Shown: one piece after another, positions 1 to 8,638 of the stretch | Position numbering within the stretch: position 1 is the stretch's first letter | Layout: each line of letters begins with the position of its first letter | DNA from: an uncultured Coriobacteriaceae bacterium | GTDB lineage: Bacteria; Actinomycetota; Coriobacteriia; Coriobacteriales; Coriobacteriaceae | Reading direction: 5' to 3' | DNA length: 64,000 bases | Assembly: GCA_944322305.1 (NCBI GenBank) | Contig: CALUOP010000010.1 | Location: 19,715 to 83,714 of the forward strand | Notes under the pieces: model-generated | What the model saw: the letters and a program-made list of their open reading frames with translations, nothing else | What the model was told of the DNA's origin: nothing | Database searches by the model: none | Position numbers and translations under genes: made by a program

Positions 1-2
1 TG

Positions 3-620
3 GTTGTGGCGGTCGTCGGGCTGGTAGGCGTGCTGCGCGGTAAGAAGCGCAACAAGCCGCTGGCGTTTATCGCGCTGGCCCTTAACGTTGTCGCCATCGT
101 GATGGTGCTTGCCACGCAGAGCATGTATTCCGCTGCGATCGACGATGCGACGAGCGGCCCGGCGGTGACCTCAACCAGCGAATCCGACCATGCCGACCAA
201 GCTTCTGATGATCAGGCTGCCGACCAAGCGAGCGATGCGAACGCTACCAACCTTTCTGTGGGTACGGCCGCCACGCTGGACAACGGTCTTACCGTTTCGG
301 TTGATTCGGTGGCGACCGGCTTGACCAACTTTGACGGCACGGCTGTCACGTGCGTGCATGTGACGTATACCAATGGCGGCAGCGAGTCGGTGAGCTTTAA
401 CGAGTACGATTGGAAGGGCGAGGATGTCAGCGGCGCGCGCCGGGACAACACGTACTACGGAACGTCGGACGGAAGCGAGACGGGCGCGCTTGGCTATGGC
501 GATCTTGCAGCAGGCGGCTCGGTTAGCGGCAACGTGTATTTTGAGGGCGATATTGCCGGTGTTCTGTATTTTGGTAACGCGCTGAGCGACGATCCGGCGG
601 CAACTTGGGTTTTGGCCTAG
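3..620 (+). CDS. Membrane-anchored Ig-like (DUF4352-type) protein, 5'-partial
   Basis: The reading frame is open at the left edge, so the true start probably lies outside the window; the first possible start inside is the GTG at 6. The N-terminus shows the end of one hydrophobic segment, a basic loop (RGKKRNKPL) and a second membrane segment (about residues 18-38), the layout of DUF4190-like anchors. A low-complexity Ser/Asp/Ala/Gln stretch follows, then about 120 residues of beta-rich sequence with the 'VHVTYTNGGSESVSF' pattern typical of telokin-like DUF4352 domains. It is probably a surface-exposed anchored protein of unknown ligand. The family call is by pattern, not by alignment. Confidence 0.6.
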   Translation, partial: VVAVVGLVGVLRGKKRNKPLAFIALALNVVAIVMVLATQSMYSAAIDDATSGPAVTSTSESDHADQASDDQAADQASDANATNLSVGTAATLDNGLTVSVDSVATGLTNFDGTAVTCVHVTYTNGGSESVSFNEYDWKGEDVSGARRDNTYYGTSDGSETGALGYGDLAAGGSVSGNVYFEGDIAGVLYFGNALSDDPAATWVLA

Positions 621-697
621 CTAGCGCTTACGGAAACGGTGCCCGATGCGCTCGCGGTGTTTCATGGCGGGCGCTTCGCATCACGAAAGGAACCGCG

Positions 698-1159
698 ATG
701 AGCAACGCGCTCAACGACAACAACGCCCCCGCCAGCCAGGAGCGCCTTACCGAAGAGCTGCTGGACGAGCTGCTCGCCGCGCCGAGCCCGGAGGCGTTTC
801 TCGACGAGGCCGACCTGCCGGATCACGCGCGCACGCTTTCGGCCTACCTCAACCAGCTGCTGGAGGAAAAGGGCCTGGCCCGCGTGCATGTGGTGCGCGA
901 GGCCAACCTCAACGAAACCTTCGGCTACCAGATTTTCACCGGTCAGCGCCACGCCAGCCGCAACAAGGTGCTGCAGCTGGCTTTCGCGCTGGGCTGCACG
1001 TTGCGCGAGACCAACCGCCTCTTGCAAGCCGCCGGCGCCAACCAGCTGTACTGCAAGGACCGGCGCGACGCCATCATCATCTTTTGCATCGACAAGGGCA
1101 GCTCGCTGCGCAGCGTGAACGAGGAGCTTTACCGCTTGGGTGAAGACACCATTTGCTAG
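698..1159 (+). CDS. XRE-like helix-turn-helix protein next to a Ser/Thr kinase
   Basis: 153 residues from the ATG at 698, preceded by GAAAGGA at the right distance; longer upstream starts lack a ribosome binding site. The first ~60 residues are acidic and helical (EELLDELLAAP, LSAYLNQLLEEKGL). Residues ~70-120 read like a compact Cro/XRE-type fold: 'GYQIFTGQRHASRNKVLQLAFALGCTLRETNRLLQAAG', with the end 'KDRRDAIIIFCIDKGSSLRSVNEEL' resembling proteins that sit beside eukaryotic-type kinases in anaerobic Gram-positives. The kinase starts 100 bp downstream on the same strand, so the pair may act together, possibly as kinase and substrate or regulator. That functional link is inferred from adjacency only. 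Confidence 0.6.
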   Translation: MSNALNDNNAPASQERLTEELLDELLAAPSPEAFLDEADLPDHARTLSAYLNQLLEEKGLARVHVVREANLNETFGYQIFTGQRHASRNKVLQLAFALGCTLRETNRLLQAAGANQLYCKDRRDAIIIFCIDKGSSLRSVNEELYRLGEDTIC

Positions 1160-1259
1160 CGCGTCGCTTGCCCGGGGGCTCGCCGCAGCTGCACCGCAAG
1201 GCGGGCGCAGCGCCCCGGGGCCCGCGTTAAGCCGCGGCGCATCTGCTACGATAGGCACC

Positions 1260-3212
1260 ATGAGCATACGGGCCGACAACCAATCGCAGGACGAGTCAGC
1301 CGCTTCGCCGCACGTGCGCGGGGCGGTTGACTTTTCTGCGTCGAACGCAGGCGGGGTGCCCGTTGGTTCGGCGGGCGAGAAGGGCGCGGCGGCGGAGAAG
1401 GACGGCCGCGCGGCGAGCGGTAGTCCTGCAACGGCGGCCGCCGCTGGAGAGGCGGCCCTCGCGGCGGCTCGGTTGGAGCATGCTGCCCCCGCGGCGCGGA
1501 TCGTCCCGCCGGCACAGGCTGCCTCCGCGGTGCAAGGCGCCGCATCTGAGAAGGCAGCCTCCGCCGAGCTTTCCTCCGAGCTGGACGGCTTTCTGGCAGC
1601 GCTTCGACGCGACGAGAACCTGCACGTGGTCAAGCTTCTCAAGGCTTCGCCGCACGAGACCACCGAGCTCGTGCGCTACACCGGCGCCAACGGAGCGGCA
1701 TTGGGCACGTTGGTGCGCAAGCGCTTTGTGGCGGCGTCGGGTTTGGGGTCGGCGTACGGCGTGCTGCTGCGGGCCCAGCAGGAGGGTCGGCGTTTTCAGC
1801 ACGTGCCGCGCGTGGAGGTTGCGCGCCGCGAGGGCGACGCCTTTGTGGTGCTGATGGAGTACGTGCGCGGTGTTACCCTAGCTGAGCTGGTGCGTTGCTG
1901 CGATAGCGGTTCGGACGAGAAGGGCGTCGGCGCGTCGGCAGCCGGCGCCGGCAGCGCGGGTGTGGGCGTCAGCAAACACGAGGCCGGCACGGCGCACGGC
2001 TCCGATGCGGGCGAGGCTGCCGCGCTGGCGCAGGCGCTTCTCGCCCAAGGCGGCGGCGCGCGGCTTTCTGCAGACGATACCGCACCGCCGCGCCTGGCCC
2101 TTACGCTCCGCGTGTTCCAGCAGCTCTGCGACGCGGTGTCGGAGCTGCACGAGGGTCTGCCGACGCCGTTGATCCATCGCGACATCAAGCCCGAGAACGT
2201 GGTGGTGACGCCTGCCGGCGTGCCGGTGCTTATCGACTTCGGCATCGCGCGGTCGTACAGAAGCGGCGCATCCACGGACACGGTGCATTTTGGCACAGCC
2301 GACTACGCGCCGCCCGAGCAGTACGGGTTTGGCCAGACCGACATCCGCTCCGACGTGTATGCGCTGGGGCTGGTGCTGTGGTTCTGTCTGACCGGCCGGG
2401 TGCCGGCGCCGTCCGACCGCGAGCTGGCCTACACGGACCCGGCGGTGCCCGAGCCCCTGCGACAGGTGATCGTGCGCGCGGCGGCGTTTGACCCGGCGAA
2501 CCGGTACCCTTCGGCCCGTGCGCTGGCTGCGGCGTTTGGGGAGGCGTGTCACGCGTTGGCGGCAGGTGGGCCGGACGCTGCGGACGCTTTTGCGCAGGGG
2601 CGTGCCCCCGGCGCTCGGCCGCGTGGTTCTCGCGGTGTTGATGAGGCGGGGGCGTCATCGCGGCGGGGAGCGGACGCGCCGGCCGGGGCGTCGGGTGCCG
2701 GGATGGCGCCGGAGGTCGTCACAGAACCAAAACCTGTGGCGGAACCGCGCCGCACACCCTCTGTGCCGGGTCCACGCGCTGCCGCGTCTGGGCGAGAAAC
2801 CCTGCGTTCGCCTGGCGCGCTGCAGCGGTTGCGGGCAACGGCGGCTGAGCGCGGCAACGAGCTTCTCGCCCGGGTGCCCACGTGGGTCGGCCGCGTGTGG
2901 AACGTGCTGCTCGTCCTGTTTTACCTGCTGTTTGTGGCCGGTTGCGTGCAGGCGGTCGTGCATCCCAACGAGCAAGACGCAGGCTATCCCGTGTGGTTCC
3001 TCGTCATGGAGTACCTTGCGTACCTGGCGGTGCTGTTCACGATGCTGTTTGTGGCCTTGCTCGACAAGCGGCGCTTGCGTCAAAGGTTTCCGCAGCTACC
3101 GTGGCCTGCCAGCAGCCTGAAGCTCCTTGGGCAGGCTGCGTTGTTCCTCGTGGCGGGGATCGCTGCCGTCACGGTGGTGATGAACGTGGTGGTTCTGCCG
3201 CTGACCTGGTAG
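1260..3212 (+). CDS. Serine/threonine protein kinase with C-terminal membrane segments
   Basis: 650 residues from the ATG at 1260; an upstream in-frame start at 1140 would overlap the previous gene and read through GC-rich filler. TACGAT eight bases before this ATG may be a -10 box, which would make the transcript nearly leaderless. After an Ala-rich N-terminus, the kinase domain shows the beta-3 lysine (LVRKRF), the catalytic loop HRDIKPENVVV (H306, D308), the metal loop DFG and the APE-like 'APPEQYG'. A 60-residue Gly/Ser/Ala-rich insert lies between the hinge and helix E. After the kinase comes a disordered Ala/Pro/Arg linker and three hydrophobic segments at the C-terminus (VWNVLLVLFYLLFVAGCV and two more). 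The substrate is unknown; the XRE-like neighbour is the obvious candidate. Confidence 0.88.
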   Translation: MSIRADNQSQDESAASPHVRGAVDFSASNAGGVPVGSAGEKGAAAEKDGRAASGSPATAAAAGEAALAAARLEHAAPAARIVPPAQAASAVQGAASEKAASAELSSELDGFLAALRRDENLHVVKLLKASPHETTELVRYTGANGAALGTLVRKRFVAASGLGSAYGVLLRAQQEGRRFQHVPRVEVARREGDAFVVLMEYVRGVTLAELVRCCDSGSDEKGVGASAAGAGSAGVGVSKHEAGTAHGSDAGEAAALAQALLAQGGGARLSADDTAPPRLALTLRVFQQLCDAVSELHEGLPTPLIHRDIKPENVVVTPAGVPVLIDFGIARSYRSGASTDTVHFGTADYAPPEQYGFGQTDIRSDVYALGLVLWFCLTGRVPAPSDRELAYTDPAVPEPLRQVIVRAAAFDPANRYPSARALAAAFGEACHALAAGGPDAADAFAQGRAPGARPRGSRGVDEAGASSRRGADAPAGASGAGMAPEVVTEPKPVAEPRRTPSVPGPRAAASGRETLRSPGALQRLRATAAERGNELLARVPTWVGRVWNVLLVLFYLLFVAGCVQAVVHPNEQDAGYPVWFLVMEYLAYLAVLFTMLFVALLDKRRLRQRFPQLPWPASSLKLLGQAALFLVAGIAAVTVVMNVVVLPLTW

Positions 3213-3236
3213 CGTGCGGCGCAGCATGCGTTGACG

Positions 3237-3271
3237 ATGCACCAAATTAGGCCGTGCCTAGATTGGCGCAC
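3237..3271. repeat. Intergenic palindrome, family 1 copy A
   Basis: Imperfect inverted repeat with arms ACCAAATTAGG and CCTAGATTGG around CCGTG, directly after the kinase gene. It belongs to the eight-copy family whose consensus arms are GCGCCAAATTAGG and its complement. It lies 65 bp from copy B, which is in the opposite loop orientation. Confidence 0.8.
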
Positions 3272-3301
3272 GCGTCGCTTTTCCGGATCCGCCAGCCGCA
3301 G

Positions 3302-3336
3302 ATGCGCCAAATTAAGCACAGCCTAATTTGGCGCAT
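3302..3336. repeat. Intergenic palindrome, family 1 copy B, overlapping a gene end
   Basis: Inverted repeat with arms ATGCGCCAAATTA and TAATTTGGCGCAT. The loop (AGCACAGCC) is the reverse of the GGCCGTGC loop found in most copies, so this copy is inverted. It provides the stop codon and the last codons of the minus-strand membrane protein that ends at 3312. Confidence 0.85.
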
Positions 3337-5075
3337 GCCGCCCTTCGTCGCTCGGGCTGCTTGAGTTCGATCGAGGGCACCAGCGTTTCGTTGAGGAAGT
3401 CGTCCACCGCGAAGATGCTGTCCGCGTCGCTGCCGTGCGCGTCAACGTCGGCTTTCACAGCGGCGTAGGTCTGCGTGCCGCCGCTTTGCAGGTCCACCAG
3501 CGTTTGCGCCATCTCGGCGGTGTAGCCCTTCTCGGCCGCCGTGCCGTTTTTCTCGGCCTCGGCAACCAGGTAACCCCACCGCGGCGCCCACACCACGAGC
3601 ATGTCGCCGTTGGCCAGCGGCGTCTGGTAGATCAGGCTGTTGCCGACGTCGCCCGCGCTGGATTCCGACGCCGGCCGCACGAACACGGTGCACAGGCGGT
3701 TGGGCGAGCCGGTGGGGTACACGATGGCCGTGGTGCCGTCCTGCCGCACGGTGACCTTGCCGCGCCAGTATTCCGGCAGCTCAAACTCGTAGAGGTCGCA
3801 GCTTACCAGGTACTGGGCGCGCTCGGCGGCTGCCTGCGCCTCTTGGTCGGCGCGCTGCTGGGCCACGGCGGCGTCGCGCTTGGACTCGGCAAGCGCCGCC
3901 AGCTCGAGCGTCGCCTCGGTGGTGTCCGCGCCGTCGCTCGCGGCGTACTGCTTGGCCGCGCTGATCTGCTCGTCCGTTACGTCGGCCGCCGGTATCTCGC
4001 CAAACGTCAGGGTACCCGCGCTGGTGAGGTCGGGCTGATCGCGCGTCACCTCGACGCTGAGCACGTCGCCGGGCACCTGGAACAGCGTGCCGTCGGACCC
4101 GATGGGCGACGCCGGGATCGAGAGGCTGTAGCTGCCCTGCACCAGCTCGAGACCCGTGCCGTCCCAGTTCATGTAGCGCGTTTCGTCCACCGCGTTGCCG
4201 TCCAGGTCGGCGCCGCGCACGCTCACGGGGATGCGCGAGCCCTGCGTTACGCCGTCTAGCTGCGGCATCGCAACGGAAAGCGTTGTCGAAACAGGCTCGT
4301 GCGCCTCGTCCCAGGCGGCTTGCGACTGCTGGTTGCTCACTACGCTCCAGGCGGTGTATGCGGCAAAGCCGGCCAGCGCGAGCACCAAAACCAGCGCCAG
4401 CGCGGTGGCTATGGTGCGGTTGCGCTTCTCGTCGCTTTGCTGGCGCAGCAGCGTTTCGCGGCGCTGTGTTTCGGTGGCGTACGCGGTGGCCCGGCTCTGC
4501 TCGAGCACGCGGCGCACCTCGTCGGTGTCCACGCTGATGACGCGGCCGGGCGCCACGGGGACCGGCGCGGTGACGCCGGGGGTGGCGTTGCCTGCGTCTG
4601 CATCGGAGACGTCGGTGTCGCCGGAGGCCGTGTCGCCTTCTTCGGGCTCGTCATCTTCGACGCCGGCGGCCACCTTTACCTGGTGGAGAAGTGCGTCGAC
4701 GGCGGTTTCGTCAATGGCGTCGTCGGCGGGGTCGGGATCGGTGTCGGTGTCGGCAGGGGCGGAACCCTGCGCGGCGTCGGTCGCCGCGTTGTTGTCGGCG
4801 GCCTCGGTGTCCTGCGCGGCGTCGGCGGTGCCTGGCAAGGAGTCCTGCGCAGGTTGTGCGCCGTCGGGCTGGGTGTCCTGCGCGGCGTCGGAGATGTCGG
4901 GTGGCGCGTCGTTGCCGTCGGCGGGGTCTGGCGAGGAGTCCTGCGCGGGTTGCACGCCGTCGGGAGCGGTGTCCTTTTGGGTGGCGCGTTCTTCGGCCGC
5001 GCTCGGTGCGAGGTCGGCGCGTGCGGGCTCGTCCGGCGTTGTAGGGAAGGTGGTGCGAGGCTCTGGTTCGTTCAT
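3312..5075 (-). CDS. Single-pass membrane protein with acidic repeat-rich cytoplasmic tail
   Basis: 587 residues from the ATG at 5075, preceded by GGAGGAACC six bases away; the upstream ATG at 5114 has no such site. Residues 1-~190 are disordered and rich in Asp, Pro, Ala and Gln, with a repeated 'DG(V/A)QPAQDS' unit. After a basic stretch, a membrane segment (TIATALALVLVLALAGFAAYTAW, split here by family knowledge at about residue 220) leads to an extracellular part with an Ala/Gln/Glu coiled coil and a ~130-residue C-terminal domain ('YEFELPEYWRGKVTVRQDG'). No family was recognised for the outer part. It converges on the kinase gene, so a role as a sensed or phosphorylated membrane protein is possible but unproven. 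The last residues (AACAKLGCA) are encoded by palindrome copy B. Confidence 0.75.
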   Translation of the reverse strand: MNEPEPRTTFPTTPDEPARADLAPSAAEERATQKDTAPDGVQPAQDSSPDPADGNDAPPDISDAAQDTQPDGAQPAQDSLPGTADAAQDTEAADNNAATDAAQGSAPADTDTDPDPADDAIDETAVDALLHQVKVAAGVEDDEPEEGDTASGDTDVSDADAGNATPGVTAPVPVAPGRVISVDTDEVRRVLEQSRATAYATETQRRETLLRQQSDEKRNRTIATALALVLVLALAGFAAYTAWSVVSNQQSQAAWDEAHEPVSTTLSVAMPQLDGVTQGSRIPVSVRGADLDGNAVDETRYMNWDGTGLELVQGSYSLSIPASPIGSDGTLFQVPGDVLSVEVTRDQPDLTSAGTLTFGEIPAADVTDEQISAAKQYAASDGADTTEATLELAALAESKRDAAVAQQRADQEAQAAAERAQYLVSCDLYEFELPEYWRGKVTVRQDGTTAIVYPTGSPNRLCTVFVRPASESSAGDVGNSLIYQTPLANGDMLVVWAPRWGYLVAEAEKNGTAAEKGYTAEMAQTLVDLQSGGTQTYAAVKADVDAHGSDADSIFAVDDFLNETLVPSIELKQPERRRAACAKLGCA

Positions 5076-5229
5076 GCGGCGGTTCCTCCGCTCGTGCAAC
5101 ATAGACAGCTGCATTTTACCAGCATCGCCGGCCGCGCCGCCGATCCAAGCGCTTATCGTTTGCTTAACGACCCCGGCGGGACCTCGGCGCGTGGCACTGT
5201 GGAGCGCGGAGGGTTATCTCTTGCGTCCG

Positions 5230-5530
5230 ACCGTGCTGTCCGACCGCGTCATTAACCGCTGTTTTGTTGCGAAGGCGTTTGCTGCTTCGTCGCGGAGGCG
5301 TTCAGTTGGTCGCGATCCTGTCACGCTCAGCGTGGTTGGTCGCGAGAACAGCACGTAACGCACTCCATTTCGAGAATTACCTGCGCTTTGAGCTCCTAGC
5401 CTGCGGTTACACGTCGGAACAACGTGTAACCGCAGGCTTGGATGACAAAGCGGCGACCAACGGGCCTCGATGCAGAAACAGCGGGCAACCGCGCGCTTGG
5501 ATGTCGGGACGGCGGCCAAGCGAGCGCCCA
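5230..5530. repeat. Degenerate GGTTGGTCGC-type repeat array, locus 1
   Basis: The 778 bp between 5116 and 5893 hold no convincing gene. The first part has several degenerate units: AGTTGGTCGCGATCCTGTCA near 5309, GGTTGGTCGCGAGAACAGCA near 5334, an inverted pair CCTGCGGTTACAC/GTGTAACCGCAGG near 5400-5434, and GCGGCGACCAACGGG near 5449. Similar units with a following CA-GTAA-GC element recur at 40556-41125 and 52595-52810. Boundaries are approximate. Confidence 0.65.
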
Positions 5531-5700
5531 CGGTTTCGGATCGGCGCACGCGATCAAAGCGGGGAACGGCTGGCAGCGTGGCCCGCGCAGCGTAAGCCCG
5601 TAGGGGATGGGGCAAGCCAAGCCGCCCACTATCTGACAAAACGTTTTACCTTGGTTCTCGACGTTGCATTTGGGGTCCTCGGAATCGCGTTCAGGGTACC

Positions 5701-5840
5701 TGCGCAAAAATGGATGTTGTTTTGCGGCCCCCAGCAAAGTATACGGGCAAACGGCCAGACCTCTGAGCTGCGGTTTTACGCCGACAGAGGCCCGCTGTAC
5801 TCGGCGCACCCCGCTCAAACAACATCCATTTTGCCCGTAG
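5701..5840. repeat. ~140-bp MITE-like element, copy 1
   Basis: Bounded by inverted ends: GCAAAAATGGATGTTGTTTT at the left and the complementary AAACAACATCCATTTTGC at the right. The interior near the right end (CTGTACTCGGCGCACCC) matches the same position of a second element at 33361-33497. It has no coding capacity and may be non-autonomous mobile DNA or a structured RNA element. Confidence 0.7.
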
Positions 5841-5893
5841 GGCGCACAGCCGGCGCGTACAATGGGGCCGCACCCCCGCAAAGGAGGCCTTTC

Positions 5894-6184
5894 ATGCTTA
5901 TCTCCCAGCGCATTGAGAAGCTTGCGTGCGCGCGCGATGACTCCCGCCGTACTATCGGCACATTCCTGATAGAGCAGGCCGTCCGGTTCGAAGGTCTCAC
6001 CATGGCTGACATCGCACGCGAGGCGTTCACCTCCAAGGCCACGCTCGTGCGCTTTGCCAAGCAGCTGGGCTACGAGGGCTGGACGGAGTTCGCGCGCGCT
6101 TACGCCCGCGAGATCGACCGCCCGCGCCGGCCCCGCCCCCAAAACCGCTGCCTCGCTCCCGCGCCCCCGATGCAGGGGGTATAG
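5894..6184 (+). CDS. RpiR/MurR-type helix-turn-helix domain protein, truncated
   Basis: 96 residues starting at an ATG preceded by AAAGGAGG; the longer frame upstream runs through repeat DNA. Residues ~1-78 match the N-terminal DNA-binding domain of RpiR/MurR regulators: 'RTIGTFLIEQAV', then 'LTMADIAREAFTSKATLVRFAKQLGYEGWTEF'. Full-length members have ~280 residues with a C-terminal SIS sugar-phosphate-binding domain, which is absent; the tail is Pro/Arg-rich and ends 52 bp before nfnA. Either it is a stand-alone DNA-binding protein or a decayed regulator. A link to nfnAB is suggested only by position. Confidence 0.65.
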   Translation: MLISQRIEKLACARDDSRRTIGTFLIEQAVRFEGLTMADIAREAFTSKATLVRFAKQLGYEGWTEFARAYAREIDRPRRPRPQNRCLAPAPPMQGV

Positions 6185-6236
6185 TAAAAGAGTTGTGCCC
6201 GAACCGTGTCATGCGGCACGTAGCGAGAGGGGTTCT

Positions 6237-7082
6237 ATGTACCAAATCCTCCATAAGGAGCAGTATTCGGAAAAGGTCTTCAAGTTCCGAATCCATGCCC
6301 CGCAGATGGCCAAGAAAGCGCAGGCAGGCCAGTTCCTCATGGTGCGCGCGGACGAAACCGGCGAGCGCGTGCCCTTTACCTTCGCCGACTGGAACCGCGA
6401 AGAGGGTTGGATCGAGTTCATCTTCATGGTAATCGGCAAGACCACCACGCTGCTCTCCCAGCTGAACGAGGGCGACTACCTCAAGGACGTCACCGGCCCG
6501 CTGGGCCAGCCCACCGAGATGGGCCCCGGCCGCTGGGTCGTCATCGGCGGCGGCGTGGGCCTGGCCATCGCCTACCCGGTGGCGCGCGAGCTGTGCCGCC
6601 GCGGCGCCGAGGTCTCGGTCATCATGGGCGCCCGCACCGCCGACCTGCTCATCCTCACCGAGCAGTTCCGCGAGCTGCCGCTCAAGGGTCTCTACATCAC
6701 CACCGACGACGGCTCCGAGGGCGAGAAGGGCGTGGTGACCCTGCCGCTCGAGCGCCTGTGCGCCGCCGGCGAGATCGACCGCGCCTTTGCCGTGGGCCCC
6801 GTGCCCATGATGAAGTTCTCGGCCCTCACCTGCGAGAAGCACAACGTGCCGATCACCGCCAGCCTGAACCCCATCATGGTGGACGGCACCGGCATGTGCG
6901 GCTGCTGCCGCGTCGAGGTAGGCGGCCAGACCAAGTTCGCTTGCGTTGACGGGCCGGACTTCGACGCCACCCAGGTCGACTGGAACGACCTCGCCGCCCG
7001 CCAGGCCACGTACCGCACGCAGGAGGCCGAGGCCATGGCGCACCTGCACGAAGAGGAGGACTGCCCATGCCACAGGAAGTAA
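6237..7082 (+). CDS. nfnA: NADH-dependent ferredoxin:NADP+ oxidoreductase, NfnA-type FAD/[2Fe-2S] subunit
   Basis: 281 residues from the ATG at 6237; the frame upstream is not conserved sequence. The order is a ferredoxin reductase-type FAD-binding barrel ('GQFLMVRADETGERVPFTF'), an NAD-binding fold beginning 'WVVIGGGVGLAIAYPVAREL', and a C-terminal cysteine motif 'GTGMCGCCRVEVGG...FACVDGP' that binds a [2Fe-2S] cluster. This is the architecture of the NfnA/sulfide dehydrogenase alpha subunit, which uses electron bifurcation to interconvert NADH, ferredoxin and NADPH pools in the cytoplasm of anaerobes. It overlaps the next gene by 16 bp, so the two subunits are translationally coupled. Confidence 0.88.
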   Translation: MYQILHKEQYSEKVFKFRIHAPQMAKKAQAGQFLMVRADETGERVPFTFADWNREEGWIEFIFMVIGKTTTLLSQLNEGDYLKDVTGPLGQPTEMGPGRWVVIGGGVGLAIAYPVARELCRRGAEVSVIMGARTADLLILTEQFRELPLKGLYITTDDGSEGEKGVVTLPLERLCAAGEIDRAFAVGPVPMMKFSALTCEKHNVPITASLNPIMVDGTGMCGCCRVEVGGQTKFACVDGPDFDATQVDWNDLAARQATYRTQEAEAMAHLHEEEDCPCHRK

Positions 7083-8509
7083 CCGGTTCCGCGGCCGCTG
7101 CGAGCGCCGCGCCCAAGTACCGCCCCAACATCGGCGCGCCGCGCACGCCGGCCAACGAGGAGCCCGCCGCCGAGCGCGCGCGTGACTTCCGCCCCGTCGA
7201 CACCGGCTACACCGTCGCCGACGCCGTTGCCGAGGCCAACCGCTGCCTGGACTGCAAGAAGCCCCTGTGCATGGAGGGCTGCCCGGTGGGCGTGCACATC
7301 CCGCAGTTCCTGGAGCAGATCCGCGCCGAGGACTGGGCCGGCGCGCTCGAGACCGTGAAGGGCGACAACCTCCTGCCCTCCGTGTGCGGCCGCGTGTGCC
7401 CGCAGGAGAGTCAGTGCGAGGGCAAGTGCGTGCTCGGCCGCAAGGGCGAGCCGGTGGCCATCGGCCAGCTGGAGCGCTTCGTGGGCGACATGGCGCCCGA
7501 GGTGGGCAAGGCCCCGGTGTGCAAGCCCAAGAACGGCAAGAAGGTCGCGGTTATCGGTTCGGGCCCCAGCGGTATCGCCTGCGCCGGCGAGCTGGCGCGC
7601 GAGGGCTTCGACGTCACCGTGTACGAGGCGTTCTTCACCGGCGGCGGCGTGCTGACCTACGGCATCCCGGAGTTCCGCCTGCCCAAGACCATCGTCAAGC
7701 GCGAGATCGAGGGCCTGGAGCAGCTCGGCGTGCACTTTGAGTACAACGCCGTGGCCGGCCGCCTGTACTCGGCCGACGAGTTCTTCGACGAGCTGGGCTA
7801 CGACGCCCTGTACCTGGCGGTGGGCGCGGGCCTGCCGCGGTTTCTCAACGTGCCGGGCGAGAACCTCCCCGGCGTGTACACCGCCAACGAGTACCTTACG
7901 CGCTCTAACCTCATGCACGCCTACGAGTTCCCCGCCTATGACACGCCGGTGCGCCACGGCAAGAACGTGGTGGTCTTCGGCGGCGGCAACGTTGCCATGG
8001 ACGCCGCGCGCACCGCGCTGCGCCTGGGGGCCGAGAAGGTCACCTTGGCGTACCGCCGCACCGAGGCCGAGATGCCCGCGCGCCGCGCCGAGATCCACCA
8101 CGCCAAGGAGGAGGGCGTCGAGTTCTTGGAGCTCGTGGCGCCCATCGCGTTCACCGCGGGTGAGGACGGCTTCGTGAGTGCCATCCGCCTGCAGCAGTGC
8201 GAGCTTGGCGAGCCCGACGACTCGGGCCGCCGCCGTCCGGTGCCTATCGAGGGGGCCGAGATCGAGATCCCCTGCGACGTGGCGATCACCGCCATCGGCA
8301 CCAAGGCCAACCCCTTCGCCGAGCTGGCGTGCGGCGTGGAGCCCAACAAGTGGGGCTACATCGACACCGACGAGAACGGCCGCACGAGCAACCCGCGCGT
8401 GTGGGCCGGCGGCGACATCGTAACCGGCGCCGCCACGGTGATCCTGGCCATGGGCGCCGGCAAGAAGGCCGCGGCGTCCATCAAGGAGACCCTGCTGGGC
8501 GAGAAGTAA
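7067..8509 (+). CDS. nfnB: NfnB-type NADPH-binding subunit (glutamate synthase small subunit-like)
   Basis: 480 residues. The N-terminus carries the cysteine clusters 'CLDCKKPLCMEGCPVGV' and 'CGRVCPQESQCEGKC' for two [4Fe-4S] centres, followed by an FAD-binding 'VAVIGSGPSGIACAGELA' and an NADPH-binding 'VVVFGGGNVAMDAARTALRLGA'. The closing 'WAGGDIVTGAATVILAMGAG' is typical of GltD-like flavoproteins. No large GltB subunit is nearby and the NfnA partner overlaps its start, so NfnB is preferred over glutamate synthase. A terminator follows at 8572. Confidence 0.88.
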   Translation: MPQEVTGSAAAASAAPKYRPNIGAPRTPANEEPAAERARDFRPVDTGYTVADAVAEANRCLDCKKPLCMEGCPVGVHIPQFLEQIRAEDWAGALETVKGDNLLPSVCGRVCPQESQCEGKCVLGRKGEPVAIGQLERFVGDMAPEVGKAPVCKPKNGKKVAVIGSGPSGIACAGELAREGFDVTVYEAFFTGGGVLTYGIPEFRLPKTIVKREIEGLEQLGVHFEYNAVAGRLYSADEFFDELGYDALYLAVGAGLPRFLNVPGENLPGVYTANEYLTRSNLMHAYEFPAYDTPVRHGKNVVVFGGGNVAMDAARTALRLGAEKVTLAYRRTEAEMPARRAEIHHAKEEGVEFLELVAPIAFTAGEDGFVSAIRLQQCELGEPDDSGRRRPVPIEGAEIEIPCDVAITAIGTKANPFAELACGVEPNKWGYIDTDENGRTSNPRVWAGGDIVTGAATVILAMGAGKKAAASIKETLLGEK

Positions 8510-8571
8510 GCGCTGCGGGGCGCTGGTCCTCAGGGCTGGCGCCGGGCCCAAAAACGCTCCTTGCTTGAGAA

Positions 8572-8621
8572 AAAACCTCCCGTTGCCCGGCTGCGTTGCA
8601 GCGCGGGGGACGGGAGGTTTT
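8572..8621. terminator. Rho-independent terminator after nfnAB
   Basis: Stem AAAACCTCCCGT (8572-8583) paired with ACGGGAGGTTTT (8610-8621), with a GC-rich loop; T-runs occur on both strands, so it could act in either direction. Confidence 0.75.
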
Positions 8622-8638
8622 CCGTCTGCCAAGGGCTG

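Noticed and set aside
662..1663. Minus-strand frame of 333 codons opposite the XRE-like and kinase genes
   Set aside because: No ribosome binding site or family motifs; it overlaps two supported genes.
7067..8509. Glutamate synthase small subunit (GltD)
   Set aside because: The sequence is GltD-like, but there is no GltB and it overlaps an NfnA-type gene, so NfnB is the better call.
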